Source of the DNA: an uncultured Oscillospiraceae bacterium
GTDB lineage: Bacteria; Bacillota_A; Clostridia; Oscillospirales; Oscillospiraceae
DNA: 7,479 nt
Direction of reading: 5' to 3'
NCBI GenBank assembly: GCA_934561335.1
Contig: CAKTGD010000080.1
Coordinates: 1 to 7,479, forward strand
Positions 1 through 6,216 of the stretch are shown one piece after another (the first letter of the stretch is position 1; every line of letters starts with the position of its first letter). Position numbers and translations under genes: made by a program. A model generated the notes under the pieces. It made no database searches. It was not told the DNA's origin and saw only the letters and a program-made list of their open reading frames with translations.

Positions 1-656
1 ACCAATGCGGTAAGATCCAGAAGATAGACCTCCTTTTCCCGCAGCTTGAAGGGCACCTCCCCGGCGGCGATACGCTGGGCCAATCCCTCGGCAATGGCAG
101 TCTTGCCAACGCCCGGCTCACCGATCAGGCAGGGGTTGTTCTTCTGGCGGCGGTTCAGGATCTGCACCACCCGCTCGATCTCTTCCTGACGTCCGATCAC
201 GGCGTCCAGCTTGCCCTGACGGGCACGCTGGCTCAGATTGATACAGTAGTTATCCAAGAACTTTCTCTTTTTTTCTGTCTTTCTGCCTGTCTGCGCAGAG
301 GCAGAGCCGCCGTCCTCGCTCTGGGACGGCTGAGACGGATTATTGTTGCCGAACAGGCGGTTGAGAAAGGGAAAGGTGGCAGTCTTGCCGCTTTCCTCAT
401 CGTCCTCGCCGCCCTCATCGCTCTCCGGCAGCTCCTCGGCGCCGCCGAAAGCCTGCATCATTTCATTGGAAATGTTGTCCAGATCCTCCGGCGTAATGCC
501 CATGCGCTTCATCATCTCATCCACCTGAGGCAGGCCCAGCTGGGCGGCGCATTTCAGGCACAGGCCCTCGTTGACCTGTTCATTTTTCTCATTCAGGCGG
601 GAGATAAACACCACCGCCACATTTTTCTTACATCTTGAACAAAGAGTAGGCTGCAT
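1..656 (-). CDS. ClpC/ClpE-type AAA+ unfoldase with N-terminal zinc finger (partial, N-terminal 218 residues)
   Basis: This is the N-terminal part of a class I Clp/Hsp100 ATPase, which unfolds proteins and normally feeds them to ClpP in the cytoplasm; the rest lies beyond the left edge. Residues 1-36 carry a CxxC...CxxC zinc-binding pattern (Cys6, Cys9, Cys33, Cys36), as in ClpE and McsA, in place of the double Clp_N repeat of classical ClpC. Residues 70-130 are an acidic, then Ser/Gln/Lys-rich linker that looks disordered. The first AAA+ domain starts near residue 133 with the family-typical segment containing [11 protein letters not shown] Walker A GEPGVGKT follows at 179-186. The ATG at 656 has a GGAGGAA ribosome binding site a few bases upstream. 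It is preceded by its own candidate promoter but could also receive readthrough from cvpA. The domain layout favours ClpE over ClpC, but without the second AAA+ domain and the ClpP-contact loop I leave the symbol blank. Confidence 0.93.
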   Translation of the reverse strand, partial: MQPTLCSRCKKNVAVVFISRLNEKNEQVNEGLCLKCAAQLGLPQVDEMMKRMGITPEDLDNISNEMMQAFGGAEELPESDEGGEDDEESGKTATFPFLNRLFGNNNPSQPSQSEDGGSASAQTGRKTEKKRKFLDNYCINLSQRARQGKLDAVIGRQEEIERVVQILNRRQKNNPCLIGEPGVGKTAIAEGLAQRIAAGEVPFKLREKEVYLLDLTAL

Positions 657-710
657 ATGGTTCCTCCAATAGAAGCCGGTACGAAACCTTTTGATTTTGT
701 GGCCGGCAGG

Positions 711-735
711 ATTTGCATTTTCAGAATAATTTGCA
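711..735. repeat. Direct repeat of TGCAAAT flanking the clp promoter -10 box
   Basis: The heptamer TGCAAAT (minus-strand reading) occurs at 729-735 and again at 711-717, with 18 bp between starts. The two copies lie on either side of the candidate -10 hexamer at 723-728, where a repressor could block RNA polymerase. It does not match the CtsR heptad (GGTCAAA-type) or the CIRCE element. It may be chance: it is short, and no protein is known to bind it. Confidence 0.3.
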
Positions 736-751
736 CTGCCGCAGCGATCAA
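723..751 (-). promoter_or_regulatory. Candidate sigma-A promoter for the Clp ATPase gene
   Basis: Reading the minus strand, TTGATC (746-751) and TATTCT (723-728) are separated by exactly 17 bp, each matching the sigma-A consensus at four of six positions. Initiation would fall near 716, leaving a leader of about 60 nt before the ATG at 656. The site lies in the 109-bp gap after cvpA, where I see no terminator, so it would supplement rather than replace readthrough. Confidence 0.5.
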
Positions 752-765
752 CCGGGTAATCCCCA

Positions 766-1434
766 CTACAGCATGGCAATCAGGTCCATGGGACTGTGCT
801 GCATAAAATATTTTAATAGGTATGTGTCGCGCACTGTGGCAGTGGGCACAAGCCCCGCCCATTCCAGAACGCTGGCGGCGGCAAACATGGCCAGCACGCC
901 AAGGCAGAACCCCAGCGCTGCGCCTGCCAGCCGGTTCAGCGTACCCAGTACCGGTGCGCGGGCAGCCAGATGCAGCGGGCTGGTGATCACTCGCAGCAGC
1001 AGTGTCAGCAGCAGAAACGACAGCACAAACAACACCGCATACACCAGAGACCGAATCATGCCTGCAACAGCGCCCTCCAATAAATTCTTCCCGGCCTCCA
1101 CCGCGCTGTCCATGGCCTTTTTCGCAATGCCTGTGATGGCGTCAAAATCCACGATCTGCCCCAGCGCCGCACTGTCGGACGCGGCAGCGGCACTGATGGC
1201 TTCCTGACTGTGGCCGTTGGTCAGGCGGTTCAACATGTATTGCTCAACGCGGGGCGTTGCCCATTCCGTTACAGGGTCAGCCAGCACATTGGCCACAATG
1301 CTGCTGCCCAACAGTGAAACCACCAGGATTACCACGCCCAACAGGCTGCGGATAAAACCCCGCCTGCCGCCAATGGTCAGGCACAGCAGCAGGATCGCCA
1401 CAATGGCGATATCAAATGCGAAAGATATGCTCAT
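766..1434 (-). CDS. CvpA family membrane protein
   Basis: This 222-residue integral membrane protein resembles the CvpA (colicin V production) family. Hydrophobic segments are visible at about residues 5-22, 28-50, 122-148 and 165-192. A basic GGRRGFIRS motif sits after the first helix, where CvpA proteins carry a Gly/Arg-rich turn. Between helices 2 and 3 is a predominantly helical, Ala-rich soluble region (about 55-120). The C-terminus ends in a KYF..HSP-type tail like that of other Firmicutes members. The molecular role of CvpA proteins outside E. coli colicin V export is unsettled; links to envelope homeostasis have been reported. The gene follows the DUF5711 gene by 17 bp and has an AAAGGA ribosome binding site before the ATG at 1434. 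This indicates cotranscription and possibly a shared envelope function, which is an inference from position only. Confidence 0.85.
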   Translation of the reverse strand: MSISFAFDIAIVAILLLCLTIGGRRGFIRSLLGVVILVVSLLGSSIVANVLADPVTEWATPRVEQYMLNRLTNGHSQEAISAAAASDSAALGQIVDFDAITGIAKKAMDSAVEAGKNLLEGAVAGMIRSLVYAVLFVLSFLLLTLLLRVITSPLHLAARAPVLGTLNRLAGAALGFCLGVLAMFAAASVLEWAGLVPTATVRDTYLLKYFMQHSPMDLIAML

Positions 1435-1451
1435 AGCGTTTCCTTTCCGCC

Positions 1452-2654
1452 TTACGGCAGATACAGCGATGCCCCGGAAGCACCTGCCATTACCGCGCTG
1501 CCGTCGCTGCGCATGAGAATGGCGCGTGCCTCGCTGACATCCGGCAGCGTGGCCACCTCCGTCATGTATTTATCATAGATCGTCAACCGGTCGCTCAGCA
1601 GCACCGCCACATAGCGGCCTGCCGCGGAAATATCCAGCACCTCACCGTCTATATCGCAGCCGCCCAGCTCATTGCCGTCGCCGTCCACCGTGATGAGGCT
1701 GGCATAGCCGCCGGTTTTGTACCGGCTCAGCAGCACCGCCGCCCAGCCGCCGTCGCTGACCACGCAGCGGTGCACGAACTGGCCGCCATAGGAATAACCG
1801 GCCTTGATCCGGCCACTGTCATCCAGCATGCAGAGCGACTGCTCCGTGACGGCGCAAAAGCCTTTGTTCATACTCTCCAGCGTATACACAACGCCGCCAT
1901 CTACGGCAGTGGTCGCCACGGCCTGATCACTGTTGGTGCGGTACAGCACCAGAAAGCTCTGGAATTTTCCATCCTCCTGTCCCATCGTGACGGCCGCCAG
2001 CGTGCGGTCATCGCGGCTCAGCGCAGCCGTCATCACAAAGCGCTCGGAGGAGAGGAACGTAAAGACCGGCGATCCGTCTCTGTCCCAGACGGTGACAGCC
2101 GCCTTGGCGCCGCTTTTATTATAGGTGGCCGTCACATAACCATGGAGGTTGACTGTCACGGCAATAAGATCGCCCTCCACCTCTTTCTGCCAGCGCAGGC
2201 CCTTACTGTCCAGAACATACAGCGTTGTGCCGCCGATGTCATAGGCGGCGGCAACATCCCCGCCGGTAGCCAGATCCGGGCTTAAAAAGCGCACGCCGGC
2301 CTGATACAGAACGCTGCTGCGCTCATCCAGTACGCGAATCTGGTTGGCGGCCACCGTAATCAGGCTGCCCTCCAGCGCCGCGAAACGGCTGGTGGCATCG
2401 TTTTCGTAGCAGTAAAGCTTGGCACAGCCGGTTTCGTCCTTTTCCGCCCGGGCATAGATGATGCTGCGGCGCAGGCCGTCAAAGCTGTTGGCGTCCCACA
2501 GGAGCGCCGCGGTCACAACGCCCAGCACCAGCAGTACCGTCAGCGTCAGCCACAGCCATTTTCGGGGCCGGCGGCGCTTTTGTACGCGGCGCGGCCTTTC
2601 CTCCTGTACATCTCCGGGTGGGAGATCATACAGTGTCCGGGTATCTTTTTTCAT
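1452..2654 (-). CDS. DUF5711-type membrane-anchored beta-propeller-like protein
   Basis: This 400-residue protein has a short cytoplasmic N-terminus, a very basic Arg/Lys/Pro stretch at about 17-32, one transmembrane helix at about 33-53, and a large domain that should face outward given the positive residues before the helix. The outer domain is built of repeated beta-strand units with phrases such as ITVAANQIRVLD, GTTLYVLDSKG and DRLTIYDKY, as in WD40/PQQ-like propellers. No catalytic motif is visible. This layout and the LRRSIIY-type segment just after the helix match the DUF5711 family of Clostridia as I remember it. Its function is unknown to me. It lies 30 bp after truA and 17 bp before cvpA, with a purine-rich AAGGGGGGAGA ribosome binding site before the ATG at 2654. 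A surface sensor or scaffold working with the CvpA protein would fit but is speculative. Confidence 0.75.
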   Translation of the reverse strand: MKKDTRTLYDLPPGDVQEERPRRVQKRRRPRKWLWLTLTVLLVLGVVTAALLWDANSFDGLRRSIIYARAEKDETGCAKLYCYENDATSRFAALEGSLITVAANQIRVLDERSSVLYQAGVRFLSPDLATGGDVAAAYDIGGTTLYVLDSKGLRWQKEVEGDLIAVTVNLHGYVTATYNKSGAKAAVTVWDRDGSPVFTFLSSERFVMTAALSRDDRTLAAVTMGQEDGKFQSFLVLYRTNSDQAVATTAVDGGVVYTLESMNKGFCAVTEQSLCMLDDSGRIKAGYSYGGQFVHRCVVSDGGWAAVLLSRYKTGGYASLITVDGDGNELGGCDIDGEVLDISAAGRYVAVLLSDRLTIYDKYMTEVATLPDVSEARAILMRSDGSAVMAGASGASLYLP

Positions 2655-2684
2655 GGTCTCCCCCCCTTGCAGGATGGCAGCGTC

Positions 2685-3440
2685 TCAGCGCTCCAGACGT
2701 TCATCGTTGTACCAGATCCGTGTCAGGTACAGGCCGCCCGGCGGCGCGGTGGGCCCCGCCAGCGTGCGGTTGCCGCTGTCCAGAATCACCGGGATATCCT
2801 CCGGCGCCAGCTTCCCCTCGGCGGCGTACAGCACAGTGCCGGTGATGGCCCGTACCATATTATACAGAAAGCCGTTGGCGCATACCTTCAGCTCCAGCAG
2901 CTCGCCATTGCGGGTCACACGGCAATAGTAAATCGTGCGCACCGTGCTGCGGACATTGGTGCCCACAGAGCGAACAGCAGCAAAATCATGGGTCCCCTCA
3001 AACATCCGTGCAGCGTGATCCATCACCGCTTCATCCAGCTTCTTGGGATAGAAGTACGCCCGGTTCACATAGAAGGGATTCTTGATGCGGGAATTGTAAA
3101 TTCGATAGGTATATTCTTTTTTGATGCACGACCCAATGGCATTGAAGGTATCGTCTACCTCAAAGGCAGCCTTAACAGCAATGTCCTCGGGAATATGCGT
3201 GTTGACGGCAAAGGGCAGCCGGTCCAGCGGAATGCGGGAGTCCGTGCGGAAATTGGCCACATAATGCTCGGCATGCACGCCCGCATCCGTGCGGCCGCAC
3301 CCGGTCAGCTTGACGCTATGGCCGCAGACCATACTGAGACCCCTCTCCAGTGTCTGCGCCACGGAGGTCTCCGTTTTCTGCACCTGCCAACCATGGTAGG
3401 CGCTGCCGTTATACATCAATGTCAGGGCAATATTACGCAT
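2685..3440 (-). CDS. truA: tRNA pseudouridine(38-40) synthase TruA
   Basis: TruA isomerises uridines at positions 38-40 of the anticodon stem-loop of many tRNAs to pseudouridine. The 251-residue length is normal for the family. The N-terminal strand YNGSAYHGWQ (10-19) and the catalytic motif GCGRTDAGVHA are intact, with the nucleophilic aspartate at residue 52. The C-terminal half has the conserved KKEYTYRI (about 107-114), FLYNMVR (191-197) and APPGGLYL (232-239) segments. The ATG at 3440 has an ideal AAGGAG ribosome binding site (3444-3452). truA directly after ecfT is a conserved order in Firmicutes, so it probably shares the ECF transcript, though a 120-bp gap separates the two here. The shared transcript is not known to imply a shared function. 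Confidence 0.97.
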   Translation of the reverse strand: MRNIALTLMYNGSAYHGWQVQKTETSVAQTLERGLSMVCGHSVKLTGCGRTDAGVHAEHYVANFRTDSRIPLDRLPFAVNTHIPEDIAVKAAFEVDDTFNAIGSCIKKEYTYRIYNSRIKNPFYVNRAYFYPKKLDEAVMDHAARMFEGTHDFAAVRSVGTNVRSTVRTIYYCRVTRNGELLELKVCANGFLYNMVRAITGTVLYAAEGKLAPEDIPVILDSGNRTLAGPTAPPGGLYLTRIWYNDERLER

Positions 3441-3547
3441 AGGTTCTCCTTAATGGGCTTAATGGGAATAGCTATCCGCCGCGCATCCCTATCCATGGGG
3501 CGGCTGTTGGGTGGAAAAGCGCCCGCTTCCATGTAGGCTTTCACCAC
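3422..3547 (-). other. Small open frame between ecfT and truA (doubtful gene)
   Basis: The gap between ecfT and truA contains a frame open from a TGA inside ecfT. It has a GTG GTG pair at 3547/3544 and an ATG at 3532, and it runs past the truA start to a TGA at 3422-3424. From the GTG it would encode 41 residues, rich in Pro, Arg and Ile, with an out-of-frame overlap of truA. There is no convincing ribosome binding site, only a weak GGCGGG. I recognise no family. In GC-rich DNA an open frame of this size is common by chance. A leader peptide coupling ecfT to truA translation, or the remnant of a lost gene, are alternatives. Confidence 0.12.
3449..3466. repeat. Perfect tandem 9-bp duplication upstream of truA
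   Basis: CTTAATGGG occurs twice with no gap (3449-3457 and 3458-3466). On the coding strand it reads CCCATTAAG twice, and the last bases of the second copy run into the truA AAGGAG ribosome binding site. It looks like a replication-slippage duplication. Because it abuts the ribosome binding site, copy number could change the leader, but no function can be shown. Confidence 0.6.
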
Positions 3548-3560
3548 ACCCGCCGCTTTT

Positions 3561-4367
3561 TTACAGGCCCAGATGCTTCAGCGTAATAAGGGCGGCGGCC
3601 AGCAACACAAATCCGATAAGCGCCAGATAGTCGGCGGTTTTATACCGCAGCACATAAAGTGCGGTGCGGCCCTCTCCGCCATGGTAGCAGCGGCACTCCA
3701 TCGCGGTGGCCAACTCGTCAGCCCGGCGGAAGGCGCTGATAAACAGCGGCACCAGAATGGGCACCAGCGCCTTAGCCCGCTGGAACACATTTCCGCTTTC
3801 GAAATCCGCGCCGCGCGCCTTTTGTGCCGACATGATCTTATCCGTCTCCTCAATCAGGGTAGGGATAAAGCGCAGGGCGATGGACATCATCATGGACAGC
3901 TCATGGATCGGCATTTTCAGCTTTTTCAGCGGTGAGAGCAGATGCTCCAGGCCATCCGTCAGGCTGATGGGGCTGGTGGTATAGGTCATCAGGAAGGTTC
4001 CCATGATCAGCATGATGATCCGCAGCACCATGGCGATGGCGCTGCGAATACCCTCAAAGGTAATATGGCGCAGCAGCCACACATCCGCCACCGGCGTTCC
4101 GCCGGTAAAAAACAGGTTCATGACGGCGGTAAACGCCACTATGATATAGATCGGCTTGAGTCCCTTGGTCAGCGCCTTGTAGTGGACGCGGGATATAAGA
4201 ATGCAGCAGCTGAGCACCACGATCATAATCCCATAGGTCAATACGCTCTTGGCGTTGAACAGTGCCACAATATACAGGATCACACACAGCAGCTTAGTGC
4301 GGGGATCCAGACGGTGGATCAGGGTGTTTCCGGGGAAATACTGGCCAAGCGTAATATCCTTCAGCAT
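3561..4367 (-). CDS. ecfT: ECF transporter transmembrane (T) component EcfT
   Basis: EcfT is the membrane scaffold that connects the two ATPases to an exchangeable substrate-binding S protein, passing ATP-driven movement to it during vitamin or metal uptake. The 268-residue sequence opens with the family-typical GQYFPGNTLIHRLDPRTKL (8-26). Hydrophobic helices are visible at about 26-58, 72-87, 108-130, 203-213 and 246-263. The long cytoplasmic coupling helices carry the first Ala-Arg-Gly motif (AQKARGADF, 181-189). At the second motif position is AMECRCYHGG (222-231), where Cys-Arg-Cys replaces Ala-Arg-Gly. The start ATG at 4367 overlaps the ecfA2 stop by 7 bp, implying translational coupling. 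No S component is encoded nearby, as in group II systems where one module serves several S proteins. Confidence 0.96.
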   Translation of the reverse strand: MLKDITLGQYFPGNTLIHRLDPRTKLLCVILYIVALFNAKSVLTYGIMIVVLSCCILISRVHYKALTKGLKPIYIIVAFTAVMNLFFTGGTPVADVWLLRHITFEGIRSAIAMVLRIIMLIMGTFLMTYTTSPISLTDGLEHLLSPLKKLKMPIHELSMMMSIALRFIPTLIEETDKIMSAQKARGADFESGNVFQRAKALVPILVPLFISAFRRADELATAMECRCYHGGEGRTALYVLRYKTADYLALIGFVLLAAALITLKHLGL

Positions 4368-5227
4368 ACGGCGCGCCCTCCTTTCAGGGCAAGAAGCTGC
4401 TTTTGCAGCGCCTCCACCGTATAGATTGCCGGATCAACGGCCACACCCTTTTCATGCAGGGCGTGGGCGATCTTGGTCACCTGCGGCACATCCAGTCCCA
4501 CAGCCTCCAGCTGACGGGCATGGGCAAAAACCTCGCTGGGCGCTCCCTGCAAGTAGACACCGCCACCGCTGAGCACAATGATGCGCTGGGCATTGCAGGC
4601 AATTTCCTCCATGCTGTGGCTGACCAGCACCACCGTGCTGCCGCGCTGGTCATGGTACGCCCGCAGCAGTGCCAGAATATCATCGCAGCCGCGGGGGTCA
4701 AGGCCGGCTGTCGGCTCATCCAGAATCAGCACCTCCGGCTCCATCGCCATTACGCCGGCAATGGCCACACGGCGCTTCTGTCCGCCGGACAGGGCAAAGG
4801 GTGATTTCTCCAGCACATCATCGCCCAGTCCCACAGCGCGGATCGAGCCGCGCACGCGTCGGTCGATCTCCTCCTCGGAAAGGCCCATGTTTTTGGGGCC
4901 AAAGGCTACGTCCCTATACACCGTTTCCTCAAAAAGCTGGTACTCGGGATACTGAAAGACCAGTCCCACCTGAAAACGCACCTGCCGGATTTTCTTCGGA
5001 TCCGCCCAGATATCCTGCCCATTGAGGAAAATATGGCCTCCGGTGGGTTTTAAAAGCCCGTTGAGATGCTGGATCAGCGTAGATTTACCGCTGCCGGTAT
5101 GTCCAATAATACCCAAAAACTCGCCGCGGTAAATGTCCAGCGACATATCCTTGACAGCACTGCGCTGGAACGGTGTTCCGGCGCTGTAAGTATGGGTCAG
5201 ATGATCAACACGAATAATGGGTTCCAA
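4361..5227 (-). CDS. ecfA2: ECF transporter ATP-binding protein EcfA2
   Basis: This is one of the paired ATPases powering the ECF importer on the cytoplasmic face. Counting from the TTG start (288 residues), it has the EcfA2-type N-terminus with YSAGTPFQ, Walker A GHTGSGKST (42-50), a Q-loop FQYPEYQLF (Gln92), ABC signature LSGGQKRR (146-153), Walker B LILDEP (167-172) followed by TAGLDP, and a switch histidine in SHSMEE (His204). The C-terminal extension has the GLDVPQVTKI pattern typical of Ecf ATPases. I chose TTG at 5227 because GAGGAAA lies 7 bases upstream of it, and the resulting N-terminus matches the family. Upstream ATGs at 5251 and 5248 would add eight residues but have no properly spaced ribosome binding site. 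The stop overlaps ecfT, so the two are probably coupled. Active-site motifs are intact. Confidence 0.95.
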   Translation of the reverse strand: MEPIIRVDHLTHTYSAGTPFQRSAVKDMSLDIYRGEFLGIIGHTGSGKSTLIQHLNGLLKPTGGHIFLNGQDIWADPKKIRQVRFQVGLVFQYPEYQLFEETVYRDVAFGPKNMGLSEEEIDRRVRGSIRAVGLGDDVLEKSPFALSGGQKRRVAIAGVMAMEPEVLILDEPTAGLDPRGCDDILALLRAYHDQRGSTVVLVSHSMEEIACNAQRIIVLSGGGVYLQGAPSEVFAHARQLEAVGLDVPQVTKIAHALHEKGVAVDPAIYTVEALQKQLLALKGGRAVC

Positions 5228-5234
5228 TGTGTGG

Positions 5235-5241
5235 TTTCCTC
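5235..5241 (-). promoter_or_regulatory. Ribosome binding site deciding the ecfA2 start
   Basis: GAGGAAA (minus strand) sits 7 bases before the TTG at 5227 and lies inside the longer reading from ATG 5251. The longer start has only a GGAG more than 15 bases away, so this site argues for the TTG start. Confidence 0.65.
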
Positions 5242-5326
5242 GTTTCATCAATTTTGGCTGAAAAACTCCGATTAAAAGGCTTCGCGCTCACGGCGCCGCC
5301 AGACTTTTTGGCATGTTCAGCACATT

Positions 5327-6172
5327 TTAAAGGGCTTTACAGATGGCGTCGGCACAGGCCTCCACCGTCAGGGCATCCAGCGGCACGTGCATGCCGCCGC
5401 AGCGCAGGTCGTACAGCAGCTCCACCGTATCAGGCGCCGCCAGCCCCATATCGCGCAGCTTTTCCACCTGGACGAACACCTCTTTGGGCGTACCGTCCAT
5501 GGCCACGCGGCCATCATTCATCACAATAAGGCGGTCTGCTTCCAGCGCTTCATCCATGTGATGGGTAATGAGCACCACCGTAATACCCCGCTCCCTGTTC
5601 AGCGTGTGAACGGCGGAGAGCACCTCGCGCCGTCCGGAGGGGTCCAGCATGGCGGTGGCCTCATCCAGAACGATGCACTCGGGCGCCATAGCGATAACGC
5701 CCGCGATGGCCACACGCTGCTTTTGTCCGCCGGAGAGCAGATGGGGCGCATGGCGGGCAAATTCCGACATGCCCACCGCAGCCAGCGCATCGTCCACGCG
5801 GCGGCGGATCTCCTCGGTGGGAACGCCCAGATTCTCCGGGGCAAAGGCCACATCCTCCTCCACCACATTGGCCACGATCTGGTTATCCGGGTTCTGGAAT
5901 ACCATGCCGACGCGGCGGCGGATCTCCAGCAGCGCCGCCTCATCACCGGTGTTCATACCCGCTACATATACCGCGCCGCCGCTGGGCAGCAGCACCGCAT
6001 TCATGTGCTTGGCAAGCGTGGACTTGCCGCTGCCATTATGGCCCAGCACCACTACAAAGCTGCCTTTTTCAATAGACAGCGATACATCTTCCAGCGCCGG
6101 CGTGGGGGCGCTCAATCCCTCCTCTTCCGGATAGGTAAAGAAGAGATGTTCCGTTTGCAGCATAGTTGACAT
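5327..6172 (-). CDS. ecfA1: ECF transporter ATP-binding protein EcfA1
   Basis: This is the partner ATPase of EcfA2; the heterodimer drives uptake through EcfT. From the ATG at 6172 it has 281 residues: Walker A GHNGSGKST (44-52), a Q-loop in the EcfA1 hallmark FQNPDNQIVA (Gln93), signature LSGGQKQR (146-153), Walker B CIVLDEAT (166-173) continuing to the EcfA1-typical AMLDPSG, and LITHHMDE with the switch histidine (His204). The C-terminus has the GLAAPDTVELL pattern shared by Ecf ATPases. All catalytic residues are present. The frame is open to a TTG at 6199, but that codon lacks a ribosome binding site. AAAGGAAA (6184-6191) precedes the ATG at 6172, with slightly long spacing, and a further ATG at 6163 cannot be excluded. 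It follows the methyltransferase by 44 bp, and a 99-bp gap separates it from ecfA2, where many Firmicutes have none. Confidence 0.96.
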   Translation of the reverse strand: MSTMLQTEHLFFTYPEEEGLSAPTPALEDVSLSIEKGSFVVVLGHNGSGKSTLAKHMNAVLLPSGGAVYVAGMNTGDEAALLEIRRRVGMVFQNPDNQIVANVVEEDVAFAPENLGVPTEEIRRRVDDALAAVGMSEFARHAPHLLSGGQKQRVAIAGVIAMAPECIVLDEATAMLDPSGRREVLSAVHTLNRERGITVVLITHHMDEALEADRLIVMNDGRVAMDGTPKEVFVQVEKLRDMGLAAPDTVELLYDLRCGGMHVPLDALTVEACADAICKAL

Positions 6173-6216
6173 AGTATCTATCGTTTCCTTTCCCGTCAAT
6201 CAACAGGGACGGTCTG

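Noticed and set aside
657..765. CtsR or CIRCE operator upstream of the Clp gene
   Set aside because: Neither the CtsR heptad repeat nor the CIRCE inverted repeat can be found in this gap on either strand.
2580..3536. Long plus-strand open frame of 318 codons
   Set aside because: It lies antisense across the start of the DUF5711 gene and all of truA, whose motifs are intact. It has no recognisable family and is explained as a shadow of GC-rich coding DNA.
5387..6169. Plus-strand open frame of 260 codons antisense to ecfA1
   Set aside because: Its composition is His/Arg/Gln-rich, as expected from the complement of an ABC ATPase gene. The EcfA1 motifs on the other strand are all present.
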